A stretch of 50,371 nt of DNA from an uncultured Prevotella sp. (GTDB lineage: Bacteria; Bacteroidota; Bacteroidia; Bacteroidales; Bacteroidaceae), in contig ONKL01000024.1 in NCBI GenBank assembly GCA_900318395.1, positions 1-50,371 on the forward strand. Direction: 5' to 3'. Below are positions 14,331 through 23,941 of the stretch, piece after piece; the first letter of the stretch is position 1; every line of letters starts with the position of its first letter. The position numbers and the translations under genes were made by a program. Below the pieces are notes generated by a model, which worked only from the letters and a program-made list of their open reading frames with translations, was not told the DNA's origin and searched no databases.

Positions 14331-16922
14331 ATGAAAATGCAAATGAATAAACTAGCAACTTTGCTGTGCTGCCTGTGCATGGCCGCCAGCCTCCAAGCAC
14401 AAGTTCTGCCCTATCAGGATGCCAATCTTACGGCAGCCCAAAGGGCTGATGACCTTTTAGGAAGACTGACTCTTGAAGAGAAAGTAAGTCTGATGATGGA
14501 TACCTCGCCCGCCATCGAGCGACTCGGCATCCCCCAGTTCCAATGGTGGAACGAGGCCCTGCACGGCATCGGCCGTAACGGCTTTGCCACCGTGTTCCCC
14601 ATTACGATGGGTATGGCTGCCTCATGGGACGACGCCTTGTTGCACAAGGTGTTTACAGCCGTGAGCGACGAGGCTCGCGTGAAGGCACAGCAGGCCAAGC
14701 GCTCGGGGGACATCAAGCGTTATCAAAGTCTGTCGTTCTGGACACCGAACATCAATATTTTCCGTGACCCCCGTTGGGGACGCGGACAGGAGACCTACGG
14801 TGAAGACCCCTACCTGACATCCAAGATGGGACTGGCCGTCGTCCGTGGTCTGCAGGGTGTGGGCTACAATGGCGAGGATCTCGGCGTCAGCAAGTACCGC
14901 AAGCTGCTGGCCTGTGCGAAGCACTTTGCCGTACACAGCGGTCCGGAGTGGAACCGTCATGAATTCAACGTGGAAAACCTGCCCGAGCGCGACCTCTGGG
15001 AGACCTATCTGCCCGCCTTCAAGGCACTCGTGCAGGAAGGTAAGGTCGCAGAGATCATGTGCGCCTACCAGCGTATTGACGGACAGCCCTGCTGCTCGCA
15101 GACCCGCTACGAACAACAGATCCTGCGCGACGAATGGGGATTCGACGGACTGATCACCTCAGACTGCGGTGCCATCCGCGACTTCCTGCCCCGCTGGCAT
15201 AACACCGCCAAGGATGCCACCGAGGCTTCAGCCCAGGCCGTTCTGGCTGGCACCGACGTTGAGTGCGGATCGGAGTATAAATACCTGCCCATGGCCGTCC
15301 GCCGTGGCGACATCAAGGAGGCCGACCTCGACAAGAGTCTGCGCCGTCTGCTCATCGCCCGTTTTGAGTTGGGCGACTTCGACAGCGATGACCTGAATCC
15401 CTGGACGAAGATCCCTGAGAGCATCGTAGCATGTGACGCCCACAAGCAGCTGGCACTCGACATGGCCAGAAAAAGCATGGTGCTGCTCCAGAACAAGAAC
15501 CAGACACTGCCCCTGACAAAGGATGCACGTATCGCCGTGCTCGGTTCCAACGCCATCGACTCTGTCATGCAGTGGGGTAACTATTCAGGCTTTGCCACCC
15601 GTACCATCACTGCCCTTGAAGGCATCCATCAACTGGCACCACAGGCCAGATTCATCAGTGGTTGCGGACTGACTCGGAACGAAGTCTTTGAGAGCCGTTT
15701 CGGGGAACTGAGGAATCCGCTCGGCAGCAAAGGCATGCAGGCCACCTATTATAATAACACCGACATGAGCGGTACCCCGGCAGCCACCATGAACATCACG
15801 GCTCCCATCATGCTCAGCAATGGCGGCAACACCGTTTTTGCCCCAGGGGTGAATCTGGAGAAATTCTCAGCCCGCCTCGATGCCACCTTTATCCCCACCA
15901 AGGATGAGACCGTCATCTTCAACATCAACGGCGACGACAAGGTGCGCCTCATCGTCAATGGCGACACCATCGTCAACATCTGGCAGGTGCGCAACCGTAT
16001 CCAAGGAGCACAAAAGGAGATGGACGTGAAGGCTGGACAGCACTATCGTATCCAGATCGATTACGTTCAGGTGAGCGACTTCGCCTTCCTCGGTTTCGAT
16101 ATCCAGCATAAAGTGGCTCCCACCCATCAGCAACTACTGGCACAGATCGGTGATGCAGAGACCGTCATCTTCGTAGGAGGTATCTCACCGAAGCTCGAAG
16201 GTGAGGAAATGCGCGTCAATGAAGAAGGCTTCAAGGGTGGCGACCGCACGAGCATCGAACTGCCAAAGGCTCAGCGCGAAACACTGGCCATGCTCCATCA
16301 GGCTGGCAAGAAGGTGATCTTCGTCAACTGCTCGGGCTCAGCGATGGCTCTCACACCAGAACTGGAGACGTGTGATGCCATCATTCAGGCCTGGTACAGT
16401 GGTGAGCTGGGTGGACAGACACTGGCCGAAGTGCTTTTCGGCGACTATAATCCAAGCGGCAAACTGCCTATCACCTTCTACAAAAACACGGACGAACTGC
16501 CCGACTTCCTCGACTACACGATGAAGAACCGCACCTATCGCTATTATACCGGTGAGGCACTGTTCCCCTTCGGCTTTGGTCTGAGTTATACACAGTTCGA
16601 GATCGGCAAGCCACAATACAGTAACAACAAGGTACGTGTCAGCGTGAAGAACACCGGCACCAGAGAAGGTCTGGAGACGGTGCAGGTATATATCCGCCAT
16701 CTAGCCGACAAGGAAGGTCCTCAGAAGACCCTCCGTGCTTACCAACAAGTAACACTCAAACCCGGTGAGAGCAAGACTATTGTCATCGACCTGCCCCGCC
16801 AGCGCTTTGAAGGCTGGGATGCGAAGACCAACACGATGCGCGTTGTTCCCGGCAAGTATGAGCTGATGGTTGGCAACTCAAGCGCCGACAGTCAACTGAA
16901 GAAGATCACCGTCACGTTATAG
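14331..16922 (+). CDS. GH3 beta-xylosidase/beta-glucosidase with PA14 insert, secreted
   Basis: An 863-residue enzyme with a signal peptide (about residues 1-23). Order of domains: GH3 TIM barrel with QWWNEALHGIG and RDPRWGRGQETYGEDP; nucleophile Asp278 in SDCGAIRDF; the second alpha/beta domain interrupted by a PA14-like insert starting near residue 470 (MQATYYNN, INGDDKVRLIVNGD); and a C-terminal fibronectin-III-like domain. GH3 enzymes of this architecture from Prevotella include beta-xylosidases and beta-glucosidases, and sequence alone does not separate them here. ATG 14331 fits the promoter; later ATGs at 14337 and 14343 are alternatives. Its stop is only 9 bases from the end of the convergent GH28-like gene. 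Confidence 0.9.
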   Translation: MKMQMNKLATLLCCLCMAASLQAQVLPYQDANLTAAQRADDLLGRLTLEEKVSLMMDTSPAIERLGIPQFQWWNEALHGIGRNGFATVFPITMGMAASWDDALLHKVFTAVSDEARVKAQQAKRSGDIKRYQSLSFWTPNINIFRDPRWGRGQETYGEDPYLTSKMGLAVVRGLQGVGYNGEDLGVSKYRKLLACAKHFAVHSGPEWNRHEFNVENLPERDLWETYLPAFKALVQEGKVAEIMCAYQRIDGQPCCSQTRYEQQILRDEWGFDGLITSDCGAIRDFLPRWHNTAKDATEASAQAVLAGTDVECGSEYKYLPMAVRRGDIKEADLDKSLRRLLIARFELGDFDSDDLNPWTKIPESIVACDAHKQLALDMARKSMVLLQNKNQTLPLTKDARIAVLGSNAIDSVMQWGNYSGFATRTITALEGIHQLAPQARFISGCGLTRNEVFESRFGELRNPLGSKGMQATYYNNTDMSGTPAATMNITAPIMLSNGGNTVFAPGVNLEKFSARLDATFIPTKDETVIFNINGDDKVRLIVNGDTIVNIWQVRNRIQGAQKEMDVKAGQHYRIQIDYVQVSDFAFLGFDIQHKVAPTHQQLLAQIGDAETVIFVGGISPKLEGEEMRVNEEGFKGGDRTSIELPKAQRETLAMLHQAGKKVIFVNCSGSAMALTPELETCDAIIQAWYSGELGGQTLAEVLFGDYNPSGKLPITFYKNTDELPDFLDYTMKNRTYRYYTGEALFPFGFGLSYTQFEIGKPQYSNNKVRVSVKNTGTREGLETVQVYIRHLADKEGPQKTLRAYQQVTLKPGESKTIVIDLPRQRFEGWDAKTNTMRVVPGKYELMVGNSSADSQLKKITVTL

Positions 16923-16931
16923 CCAGGAAGA

Positions 16932-18377
16932 CTACATACGGATATTCTTCGTGTTTTCGAAATGGAACTGAGGACGTTCATCTGGAAGGATTGTTTCCAG
17001 ATGAACGTTCTTTAATCGGATATCCTCAGCGTTGCTGATAGAGAATCCCCACGCAGGCTGGATGCCGTGGGCGGAGGGTTCTGGGTAGTTGGCTTCGCCC
17101 GCCTGTCCTGGTTGGCGGGCTTCCGGGATGAAGAACGGGTTACGTCCCCGCTGTTCCTTGACGTCCAGAAGGGTCAATCCGCCACGGAACTGGACATAAA
17201 GGTTCTTGATGCTTACATGGCGGACGGGATGGCCTTCCACACCAGCTATCAGACAAGCATAACGGCTGTCGGCATCGGTGACATGCACGTTACGGATACT
17301 GACACCATCGACTGTTGAGAAATGGAACCCTTCAGGCGCCCGCATACGGTTGCCCAAGCGGATATAGATGGGTGAGTTGCAGATGTCAGTCATCGTCAGG
17401 TCGCTCACGCGGATATCTTTCATCTCTGCCCCGTCAACGGTTTCAAGAGCCAGACCCCGGCAATGAGTGAACGTACAACGTCGGATGGTGATATGACGGA
17501 ATCCGCCGTTAGACTCTGTGCCAAGTTTGATGCGCCCCGTAGGTCCGTCGCCGTCAGGAGCCTTTTCGGTCAGTGTGGTTCGTGTGCCGCCAAGTAGCGT
17601 ACCCACATCGTATCCACTGACTTCACAATCCTCTATCAGCACATGTTCCGTAGGCTTTGCCCATCCTAAGGCGTAGGAGCATTTCAGGACGATGGCATCA
17701 TCATTGACTGTGTTGACCTTGCAGTTGCGGACGACAACTCGTTCGCAGCAATCGATATCAAAGCCGTCGCGATTGGTATCGGTCGTAACATGTTCAATCA
17801 ACAGGTCATCGACCCCAGTCAGCAACATGGCAAAATGCCCACAACTCAGGAAACTGAGTCCTCGGATGGTCACATGCCTGCAGTCGCGCAGGGCGAGAGC
17901 CTTGTTGGCCAGTGGCGGTCCCTGATAGTCGTCGCGCTGTCCCCAGCGGCTCAAGACATCGGTACCATCGATGAGACCTTCGCCCTCGAGTATAACATTC
18001 TGGAGGTTCTCACCCCAGAGGAGCGAGTTGTGCCAATGGCTATGACCGTAGTCCTGATAGTGGGAGTCGTTGGGTTCTGCCTCGTCATAGCCCTCTGTCT
18101 CTGTGACGGGAGCAGCCTTCAACACAGCTCCTTTCTCCAATCGCAGGGTCGTGTTACTCTTCAGGTGAACAGAATAACAAGGGTAAACCCCTTCTGTCAG
18201 GACGACCATTCCCCCACCCTCTTTGGCAGCCTGTTCGATGGCAGCATTGATGGCGGGCGAGTCGATATGCTGCCCGTCACCCTTGGCGCCGAAGTCCTTG
18301 ACGTTGAAAATCGGATTAGCAGGTGCCGTGACAGCCTGGACTAATACTGCAATCATAAAAGATAATCTGAGATACAT
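16932..18377 (-). CDS. GH28-like pectinase, secreted, with altered active-site motif
   Basis: A 481-residue right-handed beta-helix protein with a signal peptide (about residues 1-19). It begins with the usual FNVKDFGAKGDG and INAAIEQA motifs. GH28 active-site motifs are visible as NRDGFDID (Asp204, Asp207), NDD (Asp226, Asp227) and GRIK (Arg282, Lys284). The usual G-H-G motif between the second and fourth is replaced by YDVGTLLGG, so it is not a canonical polygalacturonase. It may act on another galacturonic-acid linkage, or only bind. The open frame reaches back to a TTG at 18407, but ATG 18377 gives a good signal peptide and lies downstream of the -7 box. It is the only pectin-related enzyme in the locus. 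Confidence 0.82.
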   Translation of the reverse strand: MYLRLSFMIAVLVQAVTAPANPIFNVKDFGAKGDGQHIDSPAINAAIEQAAKEGGGMVVLTEGVYPCYSVHLKSNTTLRLEKGAVLKAAPVTETEGYDEAEPNDSHYQDYGHSHWHNSLLWGENLQNVILEGEGLIDGTDVLSRWGQRDDYQGPPLANKALALRDCRHVTIRGLSFLSCGHFAMLLTGVDDLLIEHVTTDTNRDGFDIDCCERVVVRNCKVNTVNDDAIVLKCSYALGWAKPTEHVLIEDCEVSGYDVGTLLGGTRTTLTEKAPDGDGPTGRIKLGTESNGGFRHITIRRCTFTHCRGLALETVDGAEMKDIRVSDLTMTDICNSPIYIRLGNRMRAPEGFHFSTVDGVSIRNVHVTDADSRYACLIAGVEGHPVRHVSIKNLYVQFRGGLTLLDVKEQRGRNPFFIPEARQPGQAGEANYPEPSAHGIQPAWGFSISNAEDIRLKNVHLETILPDERPQFHFENTKNIRM

Positions 18378-18404
18378 AACGATCAAATATTTGTTTTTTG
18401 AGTG

Positions 18405-18412
18405 CAAATTTA
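18405..18412 (-). promoter_or_regulatory. -7 box of the GH28-like gene
   Basis: Minus-strand TAAATTTG matches the consensus and lies about 27 bases upstream of the ATG at 18377; no convincing -33 TTTG is present. Confidence 0.5.
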
Positions 18413-18462
18413 ATGCATTTTACACATTATTTATAATATGAGGAAAAAGAACTGGTAATTAC

Positions 18463-18474
18463 GTAAACGTTTTC
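18463..18474. promoter_or_regulatory. possible LacI-type operator upstream of susC
   Basis: GTAAACGTTTTC has the AAACGTTT core with near-palindromic flanks, as in LacI/GalR-family operators. It sits about 45 bases upstream of the susC -7 box. The assignment rests on this motif only; no LacI-family gene is in the window. Confidence 0.3.
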
Positions 18475-18518
18475 AGTATTTTTTAACCCAAAATAAGTAT
18501 TATTTCACAATAATTTAT

Positions 18519-18526
18519 TAACTTTG
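18519..18526 (+). promoter_or_regulatory. -7 box of the susC-susD transcript
   Basis: TAACTTTG matches TAnnTTTG. The leader to the susC ATG (18609) would be about 75 bases, long enough for post-transcriptional control. No clear -33 TTTG is present, as expected for an activator-dependent susC promoter. Confidence 0.6.
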
Positions 18527-18608
18527 TACCCGAAAAGAGCAACTATTGAAGATAAAACAAACAAAATATCTTATAATTAATTAAATTGTATAACTAAAAC
18601 TAACGTGT

Positions 18609-21600
18609 ATGAATCATCAAATCAAAAGAGCCTTTATGGCTATGCTTTTGTCTGTGTTCTGCTTCGTGGCTTATGCTCAGAAGACAGTCACAGGAACTGT
18701 AGTGGATGCTACAGGTGAGCCCATGATTGGTGTAAGTATTCTCGTTGACGGTACCACCATCGGTGGCGTAACCGACTTCGATGGAAACTTCTCAATCAAG
18801 GACGTTCCTGAGAATGGTGTCCTGAAGATCTCTTACATCGGCTACAAGGACCAGAAGATCTCCGTAGCCGGAAAGAGCAGTATTAATGTCACTCTGGAAG
18901 AGGACGCTGCCAGTCTCGATGAGATCGTGGTCGTAGGTTACGGTACGATGAAGAAGAAGGACTTGACGGGTGCTGTTGCCAGCGTGAAGACCGATGACCT
19001 TGCAAAGGTGGCAGGTGCTAACGCTCTGTCGGCTATGCAGGCAAAGGTTCCTGGTGTTGACCTCCAGCAGTCTAACGGTGGTCAGGCCGGTGAAGGTGTG
19101 AGCATGACCCTCCGTGGTAACCGCTCACTGTTGGCCGGTAACGGACCTCTGGTTATCGTTGACGGTGTAGAGTACGGCTCTACCCTCGACATTCCTGCCA
19201 GCGACATTGAGTCGATGGATATCCTGAAGGACGCTGCCTCTACTGCTATCTACGGTACGAAGGGTGCCAACGGTGTGATCCTGATCACCACCAAGCGCGG
19301 TAAGGCCGGCAGAACCTCTGTAACCTTCAATGGCTATCTGTCATTCAACAGTGCTACTGGTATTGTAAAGCCTATGTATGGCGACACTGAAGTACAGCGT
19401 CTGATTGACAAGAAGAACTATGAGGATGCAGCCGCCAACGGTTGGAACTTCACCAACTCGGCTACACCAGCAGACGTGCTGACCTTCAACCTGGAGGATC
19501 TGACACCAACGCTCGATATCTATAATAACAAGTCGTACACCGACTGGCTTGACATGATCATGAAGAACAGCGTATCTCAGAACTATGAGGTTGCTGTTCA
19601 GGGTGGTAACGAGAAGACCAACTTCAACGTTTCAATGGCCGCCATGGACGACAAGGGTCTTCTGAAGGGCGATAAGTACAAACGTTATACAGGTCGTGTC
19701 AACATTGACCATCAGATTAACAGAATCGTTAAGATCGGTGCCAGCATCTCTTATGCTTACAAGAGCAACGACAAGCGTAATGGTGGTGTGTTCAACCAGG
19801 CACAGAAGATGACCTCTATTACTCACGCTTATCTGAATGATGGCAGTATCTATGCTACTCCTAACCCCTGGTATCCCGCACACTGTTCTCCTCTGCTTGA
19901 CGAGGATGGCGCATACCAGCGCAATATCGAGAGCACCCGCTTCTTTGGTAGCGGCTATCTGCAGCTCAACCCGTTTAAGGGCTTTACCCTGAGATCTCAG
20001 TTCACGATGGACCGTAACGATTCTCGCACAGGTACCTATCAGGACTACCATAGCCAGGCTCGCTATCAGTCGCCTACCACAACCTTTATCGGTAACGACA
20101 AGAGCGTCGGCACAAAGTATGTTTGGCAGAACACGGCCAACTACAACAAGGAGATTGGCAAACATGACATGACTTTCCTGCTCGGACACGAAATGTCACA
20201 GACCGTAACTGAAACGAGCAGCATCTCAGGTGATGCAGGTTCTGAAAGCTATAAGACCGGCTCATTCTACGATGTCAGCAAGATCGGCTCTCCACTGGTT
20301 ACCTCTTCTTATGTAAAGAGCTCTATGCTTTCATTCTTCGCACGTGCCAACTACTCTTTCGATGGCAAGTATCTGCTGCAGGCCTCTATACGTGCTGATG
20401 GTTCTTCAGTACTCGCAGATGGCCACAAGTGGGGTTACTTCCCCTCAGTCAGCGCTGGTTGGCGTCTCTCAGAGGAGAGCTTCATGTCTGGTGCAAAGTC
20501 ATGGCTTGACAACTTGAAGATCCGCGTATCTTGGGGTCTTTCTGGTAACGCTGCCATCGATGCTTACCAGACTCTGGCTACCATTTCTTCAATCGTTCCC
20601 AACTCTACAGAGAAGGCCCCGATGACCATGGCTAATCCTGAACTGACTTGGGAAAAGACATCTGCCTTGAACATCGGTCTCGACTTCTCATTCATCAATG
20701 GCCGCATCTACGGTACCGTTGAGTATTACAACAGTAAGACCTACGACCTGCTGTACTATAAGACCGCTCCTCCCTCTTCTGTATTTACCAGCACCATCTC
20801 TAACGTTGGTAAGACAAAGGGCCACGGTTGGGAAATATCTCTCGGTGCTGTTCCTGTAAAGACCAACGCCTTTACTTGGGATCTGACTGCTTCTGCCACC
20901 TTCGCACGTGACAAGGTTGAAGAACTGGCCGACGGTATCGAGCAGTTCGTAAGTGGAACAACTATCCTGAAGGTCGGTGAGCCTGTATCTGCATACTATG
21001 CTTACGACATGGACGGTTGCTGGGGTATCGGTGAGTTCGACCAGTACATGGCTTCACACCCAGACTTTAAGAAGCCTCAGGCCGACTACGGTGATCCTGG
21101 AACACCAAAGGTGATTGACACCAACAACGACGGCGAGATCGACGACAGCGACAAGATCATCTACAACCGCAGCCCGAAAGCTATCCTCGGTCTGAGCACA
21201 TCGCTGACCTACAAGGATATCTCACTGAGTGTTTCAACAATGGCTCGTCTGGGCGGATACCTCGACTATGCAGGTTATGGTCTCTACCTCTACGACAACG
21301 CCAACTGGGGTGAGCTGAGCGACCTGGGTTACTGGACTCCTAACAATCAGGGGGCAGACATTCCTTCACCTGGTTGCGCCGGTGCTACTCCTACCTTCTA
21401 CAAGAGCTCCATCCAGATCCAGAAAGCTGACTACTTCAAGATCAAGGACATCACACTGGCATACAACCTGCCGAAGAGCTTCCTGAAGAAGATCCTCATC
21501 AGCAATGCTCGCATCTATGGCTCTCTGAAGAACTTCTTCACCTTCAGCCACTTCGACAACTACGATCCTGAGCGTGGTGGTTCTGTGAACTTCCCGCTGA

Positions 21601-21638
21601 TGAAGCAGGCTGTGATTGGTCTTAACATAACTTTCTAA
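18609..21638 (+). CDS. SusC/RagA-type TonB-dependent outer-membrane transporter
   Basis: A 1009-residue protein with a signal peptide (residues 1-23, FVAYA-Q). It continues with a carboxypeptidase-regulatory-like domain (about 25-100), a TonB-box region near LDEIVVVGYGTMKKKDLTGAV, the plug domain (VVIVDG, AASTAIYGTKGANGVILITTK) and a long beta-barrel ending in aromatic Phe (GLNITF). It imports oligosaccharides across the outer membrane with its SusD lipoprotein partner, whose gene follows within 20 bases. Codon use here (many GGT, TCT, CGT) is typical of a highly expressed gene and differs from the GC-richer enzyme genes upstream. No hybrid two-component or ECF regulator gene is adjacent, which is unusual for such a pair. 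Confidence 0.95.
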   Translation: MNHQIKRAFMAMLLSVFCFVAYAQKTVTGTVVDATGEPMIGVSILVDGTTIGGVTDFDGNFSIKDVPENGVLKISYIGYKDQKISVAGKSSINVTLEEDAASLDEIVVVGYGTMKKKDLTGAVASVKTDDLAKVAGANALSAMQAKVPGVDLQQSNGGQAGEGVSMTLRGNRSLLAGNGPLVIVDGVEYGSTLDIPASDIESMDILKDAASTAIYGTKGANGVILITTKRGKAGRTSVTFNGYLSFNSATGIVKPMYGDTEVQRLIDKKNYEDAAANGWNFTNSATPADVLTFNLEDLTPTLDIYNNKSYTDWLDMIMKNSVSQNYEVAVQGGNEKTNFNVSMAAMDDKGLLKGDKYKRYTGRVNIDHQINRIVKIGASISYAYKSNDKRNGGVFNQAQKMTSITHAYLNDGSIYATPNPWYPAHCSPLLDEDGAYQRNIESTRFFGSGYLQLNPFKGFTLRSQFTMDRNDSRTGTYQDYHSQARYQSPTTTFIGNDKSVGTKYVWQNTANYNKEIGKHDMTFLLGHEMSQTVTETSSISGDAGSESYKTGSFYDVSKIGSPLVTSSYVKSSMLSFFARANYSFDGKYLLQASIRADGSSVLADGHKWGYFPSVSAGWRLSEESFMSGAKSWLDNLKIRVSWGLSGNAAIDAYQTLATISSIVPNSTEKAPMTMANPELTWEKTSALNIGLDFSFINGRIYGTVEYYNSKTYDLLYYKTAPPSSVFTSTISNVGKTKGHGWEISLGAVPVKTNAFTWDLTASATFARDKVEELADGIEQFVSGTTILKVGEPVSAYYAYDMDGCWGIGEFDQYMASHPDFKKPQADYGDPGTPKVIDTNNDGEIDDSDKIIYNRSPKAILGLSTSLTYKDISLSVSTMARLGGYLDYAGYGLYLYDNANWGELSDLGYWTPNNQGADIPSPGCAGATPTFYKSSIQIQKADYFKIKDITLAYNLPKSFLKKILISNARIYGSLKNFFTFSHFDNYDPERGGSVNFPLMKQAVIGLNITF

Positions 21639-21657
21639 ATCAATAATGAGAATCGAT

Positions 21658-23772
21658 ATGAAAAAGATATTAAGTATGTTCTTTGTGACCGCAGCCTTCG
21701 CGCTGGGCACAACCTCCTGCTCAGACTTCTTGGAGGAGGACAACAAGACTGGTGAGACTGCCGACTTGGCATACAACACCATATCGGGTATCGACGGACT
21801 GATCACCTCAGCCTATGACTATACACACGGCTGGTGGGGCAAGGAGCCGTCACTCGGACTCGCCGAGATGGGCAGCGACCTGTTCTATTTCGGATATGAT
21901 AACAAGCAGAAGTCTTTACTGAAGTATGACATCTCTGCAGAGGCTCTTGGCAACAACGTAGCCGACAACCCATGTCTCGACCAGTACTGGGAGATGTTCT
22001 ACGCTGGTATCGACGTTTGTAACAACGCTCTGAAGTATGTGCCTACCTGTACAGTCATCGACGACAACAAGAAAGCTGCATATACTGCTGACGCTCTCTT
22101 CCTCCGTGCACTGTACTACTCTCAGATGGTTGCTATGTGGGGGCCGATTCCCTACAACTCAGAGCCCATCGGAGCCATCAATAACAACCCTGTACGTATC
22201 CCCGAGGCTGAGGTATATGCCAATATCCTCAACGACCTGAAGAAGGCGATGGAGAACTACAAGCAGGCCAACGTGATGACACCGAAGGCTGCAACAGCAG
22301 CAGGCCGTGCCTACTACTACTCTGCTGAGGCTCTCTATGCTCGCGTAGCCCTCTATGCTGCCTCTTGGCTGGGTGCTAGCAGCGTAAACGGTTTTGGCAA
22401 CCTCTACACTGAGGCTCTGAACGCAGCTACCGACGTTATCAACAACTCAGGTGCTAAGTTCTACGACCGTTATCAGGACACATGGAACATGAACAACGAG
22501 GAGGCTACCGTCAACACCGAGAACCTCTTTGCAGTTCACTACACCAACGACCTCTCTGCTGGTCGTGACAACTGCGTACCTTATCGTTTCTCTGACGGTG
22601 GTACAGGTCAGTACAACTCTCTGATCACCCGTACCGGCTATAGCCGTCAGGGTGGTAGTGCCTCTCTGCTGATGTTCCCCTCACTGTGGAACAATGGTTG
22701 CGACGATATCGGTCCTAACGGACAGACTGACAAGTCAGTATTCTTCCGTATGGCTGCTGGTAAGACCACTATCAAGAGTAAGATGACTGGTGAGAACGTT
22801 GAGTGCGGTAAGTACTACTCTCCTTACGGACGTGGATTTACCCGCTACCTGCCTTCACTCTACTTCTGGCAGTTGCTGGAGAGCGTTAAAGAGACCGACC
22901 AGCGTTACAACGGTACACTGATCACCGCTTATCGCATCCCCTATGAGCTGTCGAAGAATCCTGAGAAGTATCCGAAGATGTCTGAGCAGGAGTTCAAGGA
23001 CTACGATGAGGCATACAAGGAAGACGGAAACTACTTCAACGGTGGTGGTATCGCCATTCTCTATAGCATCCTCGACGGTAACTCTGCTGAGGGTCAGGCT
23101 CTCCAGGCCGAGGCTAAGGACAAGTATCGTCTGCAGTTCGCGTTCGGTGGTGACATCCCTGTTTACACCTCTGGCGATCCCGCAACAGCTCTGCCAACTG
23201 AGGGTGGTAAGGCCAAGTCTGACGTCTATGGTGACGACCGCTATAAGAGTGAGAAGATCGAAGGACGCCGTTCTTATCCATGTATCAAGAAATTCCTCGA
23301 TGACCAGTACAACCCCAGCTATCCTACTCATGACCTGAGCTACCGCGACATCATGGTGCTCCGTTTGGCTGAGATGTACCTCATCAAGGCAGAGGCTGAG
23401 CTCGCTACTGGCGGCAACGCCCTGAGTACTATCAACGAGCTGCGCACCGCCCGTGCCATCGCTGGTAAGGACAACACCATCAAGGGTACTGTTGATATCG
23501 AGACAATCCTGCAGGAGCGCGCTCTTGAGCTCTGCGGTGAGTACCAGCGCTGGTTCGACCTGAAGCGTACCCACACGCTCATCAGCCACGTGAAAGCTTA
23601 TAACGCACAGGCTTCTGGTAACATTGCTGCCAAGCACTACTATCGCCCGATTCCTCTCAACGAGCTCGAGGCTGTTACCAACCGTGCTGAAATCAGTGTT
23701 TCTCAGGATGCTAATGGCGTACTCCAGTACACCTCTACTACTGATGGCATGTGGCAGAATCCTGGATATTAA
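21658..23772 (+). CDS. SusD/RagB-type glycan-binding lipoprotein
   Basis: A 704-residue lipoprotein: signal peptide with lipobox GTTSC (Cys21), then a SusD-like N-terminal domain (SGIDGLITSAYDY, ALFLRALYYSQMVAMWGPIPY) and a RagB/SusD C-terminal domain with DIMVLRLAEMYLIKAEAEL, INELRTARA and ILQERALELCGEYQRWFDLKRT. It forms the lid of the SusC transporter and captures oligosaccharides at the cell surface. The start was set at 21658, giving a clean MKKI signal; an ATG at 21646 would add four residues. Most SusD proteins are 500-650 residues, so this is at the long end. A terminator follows at 23795. Confidence 0.94.
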   Translation: MKKILSMFFVTAAFALGTTSCSDFLEEDNKTGETADLAYNTISGIDGLITSAYDYTHGWWGKEPSLGLAEMGSDLFYFGYDNKQKSLLKYDISAEALGNNVADNPCLDQYWEMFYAGIDVCNNALKYVPTCTVIDDNKKAAYTADALFLRALYYSQMVAMWGPIPYNSEPIGAINNNPVRIPEAEVYANILNDLKKAMENYKQANVMTPKAATAAGRAYYYSAEALYARVALYAASWLGASSVNGFGNLYTEALNAATDVINNSGAKFYDRYQDTWNMNNEEATVNTENLFAVHYTNDLSAGRDNCVPYRFSDGGTGQYNSLITRTGYSRQGGSASLLMFPSLWNNGCDDIGPNGQTDKSVFFRMAAGKTTIKSKMTGENVECGKYYSPYGRGFTRYLPSLYFWQLLESVKETDQRYNGTLITAYRIPYELSKNPEKYPKMSEQEFKDYDEAYKEDGNYFNGGGIAILYSILDGNSAEGQALQAEAKDKYRLQFAFGGDIPVYTSGDPATALPTEGGKAKSDVYGDDRYKSEKIEGRRSYPCIKKFLDDQYNPSYPTHDLSYRDIMVLRLAEMYLIKAEAELATGGNALSTINELRTARAIAGKDNTIKGTVDIETILQERALELCGEYQRWFDLKRTHTLISHVKAYNAQASGNIAAKHYYRPIPLNELEAVTNRAEISVSQDANGVLQYTSTTDGMWQNPGY

Positions 23773-23794
23773 TCCTATTTCTCCATATTCATTC

Positions 23795-23829
23795 AATCTC
23801 CCGTTCAATCGAGCGGGAGATTTTTTTTG
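23795..23829 (+). terminator. terminator after susD
   Basis: Arms AATCTCCCG (23795-23803) and CGGGAGATT (23814-23822) followed by eight or more T. It separates susCD from GH9, or attenuates transcription into it. Confidence 0.88.
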
Positions 23830-23941
23830 TAGTCTAACGTTAACATTCTATAATTATCAGATCAGCCTTTTTACTTTACCCGCATGAATACGTTAAATAT
23901 TAATGACCACACTTATTATCAACAGACCTCAATTTACATAT

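Noticed and set aside
18378-18407. TTG start at 18407 for the GH28-like gene
   Set aside because: The -7 box overlaps that codon, so it could not be in the transcript; ATG 18377 starts the signal peptide.
22855-23808. Minus-strand open frame of 317 codons
   Set aside because: Antisense to susD, whose lipobox and SusD motifs are clear; no motif on the minus strand.
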